Assembly: GCA_947466515.1 (NCBI GenBank)
Contig: CANIEM010000002.1
Location: forward strand, 1 to 64,000
DNA: 64,000 bases
Direction: 5' to 3'
DNA from: Verrucomicrobia subdivision 6 bacterium
GTDB lineage: Bacteria > Verrucomicrobiota > Verrucomicrobiia > Methylacidiphilales > Verrucolacustridaceae
Made by a program: the position numbers and the translations under genes. This document shows, piece after piece, positions 24,512-33,722 of the stretch. Within the stretch, counting starts at the first letter, position 1. Each line of letters begins with the position of its first letter. A model generated the notes under the pieces. The model was not told the origin of the DNA, ran no database searches, and saw nothing but the letters and a program-made list of their open reading frames with translations.

Positions 24512-26188
24512 ATGGACGCCCGCTTCCTCCTCCCCTTCCTTGAAGAGCAGACCATTCTCTCCACGGAACAGGCACGAGAAATTTCCGAGGAGCAAAATCG
24601 AACGGGTAAGCCGGTCGAAGCAATTCTGGCCAATTTCGGCATCATTCAACTTCCTCAGATTCTCGAAAAGATTTCCGATAGCCTAGGCCTTCCCCTAATT
24701 GCGGATCTCACTGGACTCGACCTCAGTCCCGAACTACTCGCCCGAATTCCGCCTCACACCGCCCGTAATTTAGGGGCTCTGCCTGTAGCGGGCGACGCTA
24801 CCACTTTGACCGTAGCGTTGGCCGATCCGCTCGCCACCCAAGCCTTGGAAGACCTGCGTTTCGCCACAGGCATGGAAATCGCCCAAGTCGTCGCCCCGCC
24901 AGATCAAATTCAACCTCTCCTCGACAAACACTACGGCTCAGCCGAGGTCAATATCGATGAACTGCTCACCGAATTGGAGAATGCTCCCGATAGCGCCCTG
25001 ACCGCCGAGGGAGTTGACCTCAGCGAAGCAGGTAGCGCTCCGATCATCAAATATGTCAACACGATCATCGCTCGAGCGATTCACGCCAAGGCGAGTGACA
25101 TCCATTTCGAACCTTTCGAAAAGGAATTTAAAATTCGATATCGGGTTGACGGGGCTCTCTACGAGATGGCTCCGCCCCCACGGCGCCTAGCGATTCCCCT
25201 CACCTCCAGAATTAAAGTCATGGCTAACTTAAATATCGCCGAACGCCGCGTTCCTCAGGACGGCCGAATCCAAACAATTCTCGCAGGTCGCCAAGTCGAT
25301 TTGCGAGTCTCCACTCTCCCCACCCAGTATGGAGAAAGCGTCGTGCTCCGTATTCTCGATCGTACGGTGGTCAATCTAGATCTGGAGAAGCTAGGCATTC
25401 CAAAACACATTTTCGACTATATCTGCGAAACCGTGGAAAAACCCAACGGCATCTTTATTGTCACGGGTCCCACAGGTTCGGGCAAAACCACCACCCTCTA
25501 CTCCTGCCTCGGACGGATCAATACCATCGACACGAAAATTCTCACAGTCGAGGATCCGGTCGAATACGAATTGGAGGGCATAATTCAAGTTCCCGCCAAC
25601 GAAGCCATCGGTCTGACCTTTGCCCGCGCCTTGCGTGCCTTCTTGCGGCAAGATCCCGATAAGATTCTTGTCGGAGAAACCCGCGACTTGGAAACCGCCC
25701 AGATCGCCATTCAAGCCAGTCTGACGGGCCACTTGGTCATGACTAGTCTACACACCAACGATGCCGCCGGGGCGGTCACCCGCCTTCTGGATATGGGAGT
25801 GGAACCCTTCCTAATGTCCGCCACCATGGAGGGCATTCTGGCCCAGCGTCTTCTCCGCCGAGTGTGCAAGGAGTGCCGCACTCCCTTTCCCCCTAAAGAG
25901 GATGTCCTCGCCCAGCTAGGAATGACCGCCTCAGAGGTCGGAGACCGTCCCTTCTACTTCGGTAAAGGTTGCGAGGTCTGCAACGGTACAGGCTACAAAG
26001 GGCGTGTGGGTATTTATGAGCTTCTCGACATCCGAGAACCGATTCGACAGTTGATCAATGAGCGTGCACCTTCAGTTGTTATTCGCCAAAAAGGAATTGA
26101 ACTCGGCATGACCACTCTACGCCAAGACGGTATCCGCAATCTTCTCGAAGGCCACACCAGCATCGAGGAAGTGCTCAAGTACACCTAA
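24512..26188 (+). CDS. GspE/PilB-type ATPase (second of two)
   Basis: This 558-residue paralogue of the preceding gene has the same domain order: MshEN-like N-terminus, Walker A GPTGSGKT at about 319, DIHFEP Asp box, KILVGETRDLETA, the HTNDAAGA His box and the zinc cysteines CKEC and CEVC. The Walker B position reads GETRD where the first copy has GEIRD. The two proteins diverge mainly in the N-terminal half, suggesting different partners. The GspF/PilC-like gene follows after 5 bases, so all three are one operon. Confidence 0.93.
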   Translation: MDARFLLPFLEEQTILSTEQAREISEEQNRTGKPVEAILANFGIIQLPQILEKISDSLGLPLIADLTGLDLSPELLARIPPHTARNLGALPVAGDATTLTVALADPLATQALEDLRFATGMEIAQVVAPPDQIQPLLDKHYGSAEVNIDELLTELENAPDSALTAEGVDLSEAGSAPIIKYVNTIIARAIHAKASDIHFEPFEKEFKIRYRVDGALYEMAPPPRRLAIPLTSRIKVMANLNIAERRVPQDGRIQTILAGRQVDLRVSTLPTQYGESVVLRILDRTVVNLDLEKLGIPKHIFDYICETVEKPNGIFIVTGPTGSGKTTTLYSCLGRINTIDTKILTVEDPVEYELEGIIQVPANEAIGLTFARALRAFLRQDPDKILVGETRDLETAQIAIQASLTGHLVMTSLHTNDAAGAVTRLLDMGVEPFLMSATMEGILAQRLLRRVCKECRTPFPPKEDVLAQLGMTASEVGDRPFYFGKGCEVCNGTGYKGRVGIYELLDIREPIRQLINERAPSVVIRQKGIELGMTTLRQDGIRNLLEGHTSIEEVLKYT

Positions 26189-26193
26189 TCGCT

Positions 26194-27456
26194 ATGCCCC
26201 TTTTTGCCTACTCCGCGGTCGATGCCCAAGGAAAAACCCACCAGGGAACTCTTGAGGCCAACAGTGCCGCAGATGCCGCAGCCTCCATCAAGAAAAAGGG
26301 GCAGTTCCCCACCAATATTTCCGAAACCACCGCCGCCGCTGCAGGCAAAGCAACCAGCAAGGGCTTTTCCTTTAAGTTTTCTTTGGGGGGCGGTGGAGGC
26401 ACTGGCAAAGTTCCCGGCAAAACCCTAACCGTTTTTACCCGCCAGCTTTCTACCTTAATTAGCGCGGGTCTGCCTCTCCTTCGCAGCCTGCGCACTTTGG
26501 GAAAACAGGAAAAAGATGCCAACCTTAAAAAGATCATGCTGGGCTTGTCCGAGTCGGTCGAGGGAGGCACAACTTTTTCCGAAGCTCTCTCCCAGCACCC
26601 CAAGGCCTTCAACAAACTATACGTCAACATGGTCAAGGCCGGTGAGCTGGGTGGTGTTCTCGAAATCGTTCTCACCCGTTTGGCAGAGTTCGCCGAAAAA
26701 AGTCAACGGATCAAAGGCAAAGTCACCTCCGCCATGGTCTATCCCCTCGTGGTCTTAACCATTGCCGTCGGCATCGTCACCTTCCTTATGCTTTTTATCG
26801 TGCCCAAATTTGAAGCCATCTTCAAAGACATGCTCGGAGGCAGACCCCTGCCTTTCATTACTCAGATGATCATGGATCTCAGCCGATTCATTCAGGGAAA
26901 TTTTCTCCTGATCGCGGGGGTTATTATTGTCGCGGTCTTTGCCACACGCTTTGCCATGAAGATGCCTGGGGTAGCCGCGGCTGTGGATAATTATAAACTC
27001 AAGATTCCCCTCTTCGGCGATATGTTAACCAAAACCTCCGTGGCACGCTTCAGCCGCACCCTAGGCACCTTGGTTTCTTCCGGGGTTCCCATTCTTCAGG
27101 CCCTCAACATTACCCGCGATACCGCAGGCAATCTGCGCGTGAGTAAAGCGGTCGAGAGTATTCACGACAACGTCAAGGAGGGGGAATCGATGGTCACCCC
27201 CATGGAAGCGAGCGGTATTTTTCCTCCGATGGTCGTCTCCATGGTCCAAGTCGGCGAAGAAACAGGACAACTGCCCGACATGTTAACCAAAGTTGCCGAC
27301 GTTTTCGAAGAGGAGGTGGATAACGCAGTCTCCGGCCTCACTTCCCTCCTTGAACCCGTCATGATCGTTCTCCTCGCCCTCGTTGTCGGCACGATCGTCG
27401 TCGCCCTCTTTCTTCCACTCATCACTATCATCCAAGATTTGACCGGCGGCGCGTAG
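26194..27456 (+). CDS. GspF/PilC-type inner-membrane platform protein
   Basis: This 420-residue protein has two repeated GspF domains, each followed by hydrophobic helices. LTVFTRQLSTLISAGLPLL starts the first, VARFSRTLGTLVSSGVPIL the second, and VGEETGQLPDMLTKVADVFE is the usual signature. Three membrane helices are visible, including VYPLVVLTIAVGIVTFLMLF and the C-terminal VMIVLLALVVGTIVVALFL. A Gly-rich linker sits near residue 65. It is the inner-membrane platform on which the two ATPases would act. Pilins and secretin are not encoded in the window. Confidence 0.95.
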   Translation: MPLFAYSAVDAQGKTHQGTLEANSAADAAASIKKKGQFPTNISETTAAAAGKATSKGFSFKFSLGGGGGTGKVPGKTLTVFTRQLSTLISAGLPLLRSLRTLGKQEKDANLKKIMLGLSESVEGGTTFSEALSQHPKAFNKLYVNMVKAGELGGVLEIVLTRLAEFAEKSQRIKGKVTSAMVYPLVVLTIAVGIVTFLMLFIVPKFEAIFKDMLGGRPLPFITQMIMDLSRFIQGNFLLIAGVIIVAVFATRFAMKMPGVAAAVDNYKLKIPLFGDMLTKTSVARFSRTLGTLVSSGVPILQALNITRDTAGNLRVSKAVESIHDNVKEGESMVTPMEASGIFPPMVVSMVQVGEETGQLPDMLTKVADVFEEEVDNAVSGLTSLLEPVMIVLLALVVGTIVVALFLPLITIIQDLTGGA

Positions 27457-27459
27457 TCG

Positions 27460-28155
27460 GTGCTGGGCGACTCCATCCTGGAGGTCGTGGTCTGCCGATT
27501 CCGGGAAGATCTCGCTTGGACCCGTAATTTGCCCCACGGCGTTCCCGTAACCATCTATGACAAAACAGTCCCTCCCGATCCTCTTTGGCCTGGAGCCTTG
27601 CCCTTACCCAACATCAGTCGAGACGACTACGTCTGGTTACACCATCTGTTTGAACGCTATCATGATCTGGCCGACCTAACCATCTTCGCCCAAGGACGGC
27701 CTTTTGATCATGCCCCTGATCTTCATCGAGTCATCCGTCAACTCGCTCGTGCCGACGAACCCACCCCCGATTTCTGGTGGCTAGGATTTCTTTGGGAAAC
27801 GGATAACGCTCGGGGCTATCCCTCGTTCGTTAACTGGACCAAAAATCCCACCCGACGAGAGCTGGATCTAGAAAGTTTTTTTCAAGCCCTTTGGCAAGAA
27901 CCTGCCCCCGAAGTAGTCCGCTACGTGGGGGGAAGTCAGTTCGCCCTTTCCCGCTCGGCCGCTCACCGGCGTCCGCGGGAGTTTTATGCACGCGCTCGAG
28001 ATATCTGCCTTAATTTTCCTGATGCCGCCCACTTCTTTGAACGAACCTGGGATCGAGTCTTTCTCGCCCCCCCTCTCGATCCTGCCCTTTTCGGTCCCTC
28101 GGGCCTTCGCCTACTGAAACCCGTGCGCCCGAAGACCCCAGCCAAACTTTTTTAG
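27460..28155 (+). CDS. DUF3431-family protein
   Basis: This 231-residue protein opens with VVVCRFREDLAWTRNLP and has VPVTIYDK, LPNISRDDYVWLHHLFERY, and LADLTIFAQGRPFDH, all typical of DUF3431 proteins, which resemble glycosyltransferase-like sugar-associated proteins. The start is GTG at 27460, three bases after the pilus platform gene, so it belongs to the same transcript. Its link with the secretion ATPases could mean modification of secreted proteins or pilins, but that is inference. Its end overlaps the convergent secreted-protein gene by 4 bases. Confidence 0.8.
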   Translation: MLGDSILEVVVCRFREDLAWTRNLPHGVPVTIYDKTVPPDPLWPGALPLPNISRDDYVWLHHLFERYHDLADLTIFAQGRPFDHAPDLHRVIRQLARADEPTPDFWWLGFLWETDNARGYPSFVNWTKNPTRRELDLESFFQALWQEPAPEVVRYVGGSQFALSRSAAHRRPREFYARARDICLNFPDAAHFFERTWDRVFLAPPLDPALFGPSGLRLLKPVRPKTPAKLF

Positions 28156-29021
28156 GGAGTATCCCCCTCCGCTTTGGGGGGCGCCTTGGCCCCAATTCTC
28201 GACTGCAAAGTGGAGAGCCTTTCGCGCAGGCTGGAGGGAAGCATGACTGTTCCTCCCTGAATATGGACTTCTCCCGCTTCGTTTCTTTTTAAGTCAGGTG
28301 TGTCCACTCCCTGCTGTCTCGACTCCTCTCTCAATAAATTCCCGTCGGCATTAACCACCGTAATTCGATGAACTCCCGCCGCCGTGGCGTAAAGAAGATG
28401 CAAATGATTTTCTGAATCAAATTCTGCTTTAGGTTTGCCCAAGGGCAGGTACGGCCCCAAGCGGCGCACGGGATAAACCAGATTCTGCTCGGGCACCTCC
28501 ACCTTAAGATAGAGCCCCACGTTCGGATCTTCATAAAATTTAAGCAGAGAATAAATTCTCCGTTCCTTGCCATCTCCTCGTGGCACCGACCAGATCACCT
28601 CTCCTTTACCAACAAGAAAATCGAGAGACTCGGTCAACAACTTCTCGCCCGAGGGAAGGTTCACCGAGGCTCTCGCTCGATATCCCCCAGTATCGCGAAC
28701 CAAATAATAAGGGGCCAAATCAACCGAAATAGCGGTGGACTCTCCCGCCTTCAAAATCTTGTCGGGAGGACTCAGCGGGCGCTCAGGCGGAATCAGCATT
28801 CCATCACGGGACTGCACAATCATCTCCAGCCAAGGTTGCCCCTTTACCTCGGTCAAACGAAGTTCCGTTGCTCCCTGATTTTTCAAACGGACCGTGAATG
28901 GAATGGGAGAAAATTGCAAATAGGCCGTCTTCGCCGTCTCCAGCCTAACGTCGACTTGCGCCCAACCCGCCGAGCAAGCCAGCCCAAGCAGGCAGAGGAG
29001 AGCTCGCGTAAAGCAATTCAT
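28152..29021 (-). CDS. Secreted hypothetical protein
   Basis: This 289-residue protein has a clear Sec signal (ALLCLLGLACSAGWA). The first half looks like an immunoglobulin-type or cohesin-like beta domain (PIPFTVRLKNQGATELRLTE, SVDLAPYYLVRDTGGYRARA), with a second beta-rich domain after it (HLHLLYATAAGVHRITVVNADG). No family was recognised. It is convergent with the secretion operon and followed upstream by nothing on its own strand within 90 bases. Confidence 0.7.
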   Translation of the reverse strand: MNCFTRALLCLLGLACSAGWAQVDVRLETAKTAYLQFSPIPFTVRLKNQGATELRLTEVKGQPWLEMIVQSRDGMLIPPERPLSPPDKILKAGESTAISVDLAPYYLVRDTGGYRARASVNLPSGEKLLTESLDFLVGKGEVIWSVPRGDGKERRIYSLLKFYEDPNVGLYLKVEVPEQNLVYPVRRLGPYLPLGKPKAEFDSENHLHLLYATAAGVHRITVVNADGNLLREESRQQGVDTPDLKRNEAGEVHIQGGTVMLPSSLRERLSTLQSRIGAKAPPKAEGDTP

Positions 29022-29114
29022 ACGTTAGGCAATATGCGGGCGGGCCTAACCCCACGGCAAGAGGTAAGGCAAGTTGGCCTTACGACCAACCGCAACACTT
29101 AGGAGAAAATTTTC

Positions 29115-29966
29115 CTAGCTCGAAGCGAGAACCGTCTCTGCCACCACAGCAGTTTCGAGCGGTGCTTCAGCAGTAAGGTTGTCAGAACCTTTCCGACTCG
29201 TGTCCAACCGGAGAGCGGCTCGCAGAGCCTTCTTCCAAGTGCCGTAGAAATGCTTTTTGCAGGCCGCGGCAAAGAGAGAAGGATTAGCTTTCTTAACCTC
29301 GGGAGTGATGAGCTTCACCCCTTGAGCCTTCAACTCCAAGATGCCTTCGGCCACCGATGCCTTCGTCCAACGCTTGCGACGGCGGATCTCATCATAATTG
29401 ATTCCTGCACTTTCCAACGCCCGACCCCAGTTGCCGAAACGGCGCCGAGCCGTCGCGATAAGCTTGTTGGACGATTCATCCATCGACTTGGAGCTAAGAT
29501 CTGCCCCTTCGGTTTGCAATCTGCGGATCTCTTCGAGGATCCCTTCCATATCCCAGCTGCGATACCGGTAGATTTCTTCCGAAGCCAAACCCGCTGCTTC
29601 CAAGGCCGCCCGCCAATCGCCAAAATATTTAGGCCGGATCGCCGCATAAACCATGGAGTTGTGTTGGCTCAGGGCCATCGAACGGAAGGAAAGATCGAAG
29701 CCGAGTGCGGCCAAGTTCCGAATCTCTTCCACGATCACCTCTTTCGACCACTTCCGATACTTGCGAACCGCCTCATAGGAAATGCCCGCCGCCTCCACTG
29801 CCTTCTGCCAGCTTCCGTAGTAACGGATCGATGCGGCCAAAAGCTCTTGATAGTTCAAACGAACGTGATTGGCATAGAGCGCTTCACCCTTTTCTTTCCA
29901 CTGGCGAATTTCGGTAAGCACCCGCTCTGCACTCCAACGAAGATTTTTGCGTGATTTAATATTCAT
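29115..29966 (-). CDS. Four-repeat putative DNA-binding protein (homing-endonuclease-associated repeat type)
   Basis: The 283 residues consist almost wholly of four 60-65-residue repeats starting at Trp11, Trp73, Trp138 and Trp200. The consensus is W-x5-EIRxLxxxGxxL near the start, then a basic stretch, FGxWxxALEAAGI, and a basic RRxRxW end. This resembles the homing-endonuclease-associated (HNH) repeat, a helix-turn-helix-like DNA-binding unit. No HNH or other nuclease motif is present, and there is a short hydrophilic tail. A strong promoter sits directly before the ATG, giving a nearly leaderless mRNA. The DNA-binding role is inferred. Confidence 0.7.
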   Translation of the reverse strand: MNIKSRKNLRWSAERVLTEIRQWKEKGEALYANHVRLNYQELLAASIRYYGSWQKAVEAAGISYEAVRKYRKWSKEVIVEEIRNLAALGFDLSFRSMALSQHNSMVYAAIRPKYFGDWRAALEAAGLASEEIYRYRSWDMEGILEEIRRLQTEGADLSSKSMDESSNKLIATARRRFGNWGRALESAGINYDEIRRRKRWTKASVAEGILELKAQGVKLITPEVKKANPSLFAAACKKHFYGTWKKALRAALRLDTSRKGSDNLTAEAPLETAVVAETVLASS

Positions 29967-29973
29967 AGATTTC

Positions 29974-30001
29974 TTTATAGACGGAAAAATCTATTTGTCA
30001 A
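29974..30001 (-). promoter_or_regulatory. Strong promoter of the four-repeat protein
   Basis: On the minus strand a perfect TTGACA (29996-30001), a 16-base spacer and TATAAA (29974-29979, 5/6) end 7 bases before the ATG. This is the best promoter seen in the window, and its position implies a leaderless transcript. Confidence 0.7.
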
Positions 30002-30055
30002 GTCACAGAGAATTTGCGTATCTACATATTATTGATGGTTATAGCTTTATAGTAT

Positions 30056-30793
30056 TTAATCACCTCTAGATAGCCTCTTGGCCAATGAGACTGGCAATCC
30101 GGCCTTGAGAATTTTTGAGGCTGCTTTTTCCACATCGTAATCCACCCTCCGCAGGTCGACAATCTGCTCCTGGGAGTCGTATGTCACGTAAGCCGCCCGC
30201 CAATCCCCATCCCGCGGTTGCCCCACCGACCCCACATTAAAAAGAAATTTACGAGCCACCTTCAACCGCTCGGGGTGGACATCGACTCTGCGAAATTCAA
30301 CTGGGCGCACCTCTTTTTCTTTCAAGAAAACCGCGGGCCGATGGGTATGTCCGATAAAACAAAGATTGGTTTTTTGATAAAAGAAACTCGTTTGTGCCTC
30401 AAGCCGAGTCGAAACATAGGCCCAATTTTCTGGACCGTCCAAAGTAGCATGCGCAAGAGTCAACGTTGTTTCTCCATGCAACAACGGCAGTCGTCGCAAA
30501 TAATTCAACTGGGCTGGACTGAGCTTGCTCCGAGAAAAACTCAACGCCTCCTGCGCCTCCTTCGAGAAGGTTTCTGGACTTTGGGAGTGAGTCACCAACT
30601 CGTCATGATTTCCTTTCACCACTGGACAACCCAAAGCGCGCACCACCTCCACACATTCCGCAGGGTTCGCATTATAGCCAACTAAATCCCCAATGCAGAG
30701 AGGGTGGGTTACCTGCTGATCTTCCATATCCGCTAGCACCGCCTCCAAAGCTTCCAAATTCCCATGAACGTCGCCAAATATTCCGTATTTCAT
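30056..30793 (-). CDS. Metallophosphoesterase (YfcE/MJ0936-like)
   Basis: This 245-residue calcineurin-like phosphoesterase has the motifs GDVHGNLEAL, IGDLVGYN, VKGNHDE, and GHTHRPA, in the right order for a two-metal site. Members of this group hydrolyse cyclic nucleotides or phosphodiesters; the substrate here is unknown. It overlaps the upstream TPR-like gene by 4 bases and is the last gene of the ABC transporter operon. Confidence 0.9.
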   Translation of the reverse strand: MKYGIFGDVHGNLEALEAVLADMEDQQVTHPLCIGDLVGYNANPAECVEVVRALGCPVVKGNHDELVTHSQSPETFSKEAQEALSFSRSKLSPAQLNYLRRLPLLHGETTLTLAHATLDGPENWAYVSTRLEAQTSFFYQKTNLCFIGHTHRPAVFLKEKEVRPVEFRRVDVHPERLKVARKFLFNVGSVGQPRDGDWRAAYVTYDSQEQIVDLRRVDYDVEKAASKILKAGLPVSLAKRLSRGD

Positions 30794-31560
30794 TTTATCT
30801 TCCCCACCTTTTTCTCCGCCACCTCTTTCTCCAGTCGCGTAATCTCGCGTTCCACCACTTCAGGCCTACGGGATTGGCTCGGCACATCACCCATCTCACG
30901 CCGTAAGTTTTTGAAATACTCTAGCGCCCCCTGCTTGTCCCCCGCTTTTTCCAAGGCGTAGCCAACGAACCGCTCTAAATAAGGAGGCGCATCCCCTTTG
31001 CTTAACGCTTCGCGGTAGCACCTAGCAGCCTCCTGATAATCTCCCAACCGTTGCCAATAAAGATCCCCCAATCGCTGGAAAAGAAGCGCTTTCTCTGGAA
31101 CCGCCCTCGTTCCCCTCTCTAAAAGATCTCGCCCCGCCTCCACCCACCGCCGGGCCTCTATTTTCCGTTTCGTCTCACTACTCTCCCCGCTGTACCTTTC
31201 CGCCGCCACCGCCGCATTCCATGCCAAATGCCAGGAGGCCGTATCCCAGAAAACCGCAACTCGCGGTTGCAACATCGTTGCCAACTCCAATGCACTTCTA
31301 ACTCGAACCCACTGCTGCTCTTCCCACGCCCCGTGAGCCTGCAACATCAGTGCATTTGCCGCCAGACCACGAAATCCCCCCAAGGCCGCCAAAGCCAGTC
31401 CTTGCCCTACTTTTTCGCGAATCGCTACCGTCGTCGGTCCGCTAAATCCGTAGGTCGCCTTCCTCTGATCTCGAGCCATCGCTTTTTCCCAGGGAATTTT
31501 GACTCCCCCCCAAACCAGCAAAAGGACCAACGCCCCAGCTACGGCCGCTATTGGCTTCAA
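30790..31560 (-). CDS. Membrane-anchored TPR-like protein
   Basis: This 256-residue protein begins with the membrane helix AVAGALVLLLVWGGVKI. The remainder contains tetratricopeptide-like helices: LLFQRLGDLYWQRLGDYQEAARCYREAL followed by YLERFVGYALEKAGDKQGALEYF, which form at least two repeats. It overlaps the ABC permease and the phosphoesterase genes by 4 bases each, so it is probably an accessory part of that transporter, working on the membrane. Its exact role is unknown. Confidence 0.78.
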   Translation of the reverse strand: MKPIAAVAGALVLLLVWGGVKIPWEKAMARDQRKATYGFSGPTTVAIREKVGQGLALAALGGFRGLAANALMLQAHGAWEEQQWVRVRSALELATMLQPRVAVFWDTASWHLAWNAAVAAERYSGESSETKRKIEARRWVEAGRDLLERGTRAVPEKALLFQRLGDLYWQRLGDYQEAARCYREALSKGDAPPYLERFVGYALEKAGDKQGALEYFKNLRREMGDVPSQSRRPEVVEREITRLEKEVAEKKVGKIK

Positions 31561-32402
31561 ATATCTCTCCCCTCAAACATGCAGGCCGCCGCCGCCAAAA
31601 GAACCCCGATATAAACTCCTGAGTACCCCACCACCTCCAGCGTCGTTCGCCAAACCACCACATTCCCCGCCACAATCTCATCGATCAGATTATAAAGATT
31701 AAAATCAGGCACAAGCAGGGCCACCCCCGCTAAAAAAATCCTCACCGTCCAGCGAGACACCTCCCCCGTCTCCAACCACTGCTCCCTCGCCACCGACTGC
31801 AAATGCCCAATCAGATAGACCAAGAGTGTCATCGCCATGACAAAAGTTGTCGAAGTCGCGATCGTGCTAAAAAATACCGCCAAAGCAGCTACCACCGCTA
31901 ATTTTGCCCCCACTAATAAAACCGCTTGAAGTAAACGCGGGTCCATCGCCTCCGCCCGAATCGCGGCCGCTGCCTCAGGGTCCAGCCCCTCAGCTCGCAA
32001 AAACTGCCCCTCCTTCCAACCCAGAACCCCCCAGACCGCCAGCGCCATAATCACCACCATCAGGGCCAAATAAGCGGTCAGCCCAAAATATTTTCCCACG
32101 ACAAATTCCCATCTGCGTAGAGGACGGCAAAGGGCCGTCAAAATCGTTCGTCTTTCAATCTCACCAGGAATTAACTGCGCCGCCCCCAGAAGCCCCACCA
32201 ATAAACCCGTCAGACTGATCGCTGCATACCCCAGATCCTTTAGAAACTTAAACTGTTCTTGAAAGGAAAACTCCGTGAAATAGTTCGCCCCGCCGATCAA
32301 AACCAAAGCAAACACCAAAAGCACCGCAAACACCTTCTGCCGCACCGCTTCCAGAAAGGTGTTTCCCGCCACCGCAGAAATCCTACGCAAGCAGCCGATC
32401 AT
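31557..32402 (-). CDS. ABC-2 type transporter permease
   Basis: This 281-residue protein has about six membrane segments. The first (KVFAVLLVFALVLIGGANYF) is typical of NosY-like permeases, and IPGEIERRTILTALCRPLRRWEFVVGKYFG is the usual cytosolic coupling region. It pairs with the ATPase upstream (4-base overlap). Substrate is unknown. The permease is fused to nothing and carries no signal peptide. Confidence 0.9.
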   Translation of the reverse strand: MIGCLRRISAVAGNTFLEAVRQKVFAVLLVFALVLIGGANYFTEFSFQEQFKFLKDLGYAAISLTGLLVGLLGAAQLIPGEIERRTILTALCRPLRRWEFVVGKYFGLTAYLALMVVIMALAVWGVLGWKEGQFLRAEGLDPEAAAAIRAEAMDPRLLQAVLLVGAKLAVVAALAVFFSTIATSTTFVMAMTLLVYLIGHLQSVAREQWLETGEVSRWTVRIFLAGVALLVPDFNLYNLIDEIVAGNVVVWRTTLEVVGYSGVYIGVLLAAAACMFEGRDI

Positions 32403-33253
32403 CGTCGCGTCTCCTCAGGCAAACTTCTCAGAAAATAATCTTCCAACCTCTCCCGCGGGGCCCCCTCCCTAACCACTTGCCCTCCCTTTTTCTTCAACCA
32501 AGCCAACAGCTCCTGCCGATCCCCCTCAGGCAACCCTTGCACTTTCACTTCCCACTCGTTTTTCTTCGTCAGCAGATCCTCTAATCGACCTTCCCGAAGC
32601 TTTTTCCCGCGGTGCAAAATAATCACCCGATCCGCCACATCCTCCACCTGCTCTAATAGATGACTCGAGAAAATCACCGTTTTTCCTCGCGCCTTCAGCT
32701 CGAGAATTAAATCTCGGATCTCTCGTGAGCCTGCGGGATCAACCCCCGCAGTGGGCTCATCCAACATCAGAATTTCTGGATCACCCACCAACGCTCCTGC
32801 CAGGCCAGCGCGTTGCAACATTCCCTTGGAGTAGGTGCGCAAGGGCCTTTTACCCGCTTCTCCACCTAACCGAACCAATTCAAGAAGTTCCTTCACTCTC
32901 TTCTCTAGCCCTGCCCCTCCCAAACCACTTAACCTCCCATAATATCGCACCAGCTCCGCTCCGCTCAAAAAAACTGGAAAGTAGGGATTTTCTGGAAGAA
33001 AGCCGATCTGCCGTCGGGCCGAAATCGTTCCCGCACGAAATCCGCACACCTCAGCCGATCCTGAAGTCGGCCGTAACAGGCCCAAAATCATTTTCATCGC
33101 CGTACTTTTTCCACTGCCATTGGGTCCAAGTAACCCAAAGACCTCCCCCTTCTGTACCTCCATTTCTAATCCTTCCAGTGCCAGAACTCGCCCCCGAAAC
33201 CAGCCCATGGAGAACTCCTTTCGCAAAAGGTGGGTGTGGACGGCGGGGCTCAC
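32399..33253 (-). CDS. ABC transporter ATP-binding protein
   Basis: This 284-residue ATPase has Walker A GLLGPNGSGKSTAMKMIL, a Q-loop near GFLPENP, the signature YSKGMLQRAGLAGAL, Walker B LMLDEPTAGVD and the switch His in FSSHLLE. The YSKGM-type signature is typical of ABC-2 exporters (CcmA/NatA-like). It begins with GTG at 33253 in a GTGA overlap with the acylphosphatase stop and overlaps the permease by 4 bases. The downstream TPR-like and phosphoesterase genes belong to the same transcript. Confidence 0.95.
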   Translation of the reverse strand: MSPAVHTHLLRKEFSMGWFRGRVLALEGLEMEVQKGEVFGLLGPNGSGKSTAMKMILGLLRPTSGSAEVCGFRAGTISARRQIGFLPENPYFPVFLSGAELVRYYGRLSGLGGAGLEKRVKELLELVRLGGEAGKRPLRTYSKGMLQRAGLAGALVGDPEILMLDEPTAGVDPAGSREIRDLILELKARGKTVIFSSHLLEQVEDVADRVIILHRGKKLREGRLEDLLTKKNEWEVKVQGLPEGDRQELLAWLKKKGGQVVREGAPRERLEDYFLRSLPEETRR

Positions 33254-33519
33254 TGGATTTGAAAACCCTTGGTACCTGCAATGGCGTTAACTTCTTCCCC
33301 TACCACCTCACGAATAAAACTCGCGAGATGACTTTCCCCAATCTCCTTCTCCATTGCCTCCACTTCGTCTCGGTCTCCCTGTAAAAAAACCTCCACCCGT
33401 CCATCCGGCAGGTTCGCCGCATGGCCTGAGACCGTAAATCCTTCGGCTATCTGTCGAACACTGTATCGAAACCCGACTCCTTGGACCTTGCCTCGATATG
33501 CAATTTTCTTCGCCATCAT
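33250..33519 (-). CDS. acyP: Acylphosphatase
   Basis: This 89-residue acylphosphatase hydrolyses carboxyl-phosphate bonds. KVQGVGFRYSVRQIA contains the phosphate loop with the catalytic Arg (residue 18), and HAANLPDGRVEVFLQGD carries the catalytic Asn37. The ATG pair at 33519/33516 is preceded by AGGTG; a longer frame is rejected because it adds an unrelated 65-residue lead. It overlaps the ABC ATPase start by 4 bases, so it probably heads this operon. Confidence 0.92.
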   Translation of the reverse strand: MMAKKIAYRGKVQGVGFRYSVRQIAEGFTVSGHAANLPDGRVEVFLQGDRDEVEAMEKEIGESHLASFIREVVGEEVNAIAGTKGFQIQ

Positions 33520-33722
33520 CACGCACCTAATTTGCCTCCTCCGCCCAAAATCTTCAACCCCCACCCGCCCAAGAATCAACCCGACCACCCACCCGCTTCC
33601 CAGAAAAACCCCGCCTCCACCTCCCCAACATTTCCACATTCTTGGGAATGTCATAACGTCCCCCAATCCCGAAACTCGCATATCCGACTCGACCAAAAAT
33701 CGCCGCACCGCCACTCTTCTTT

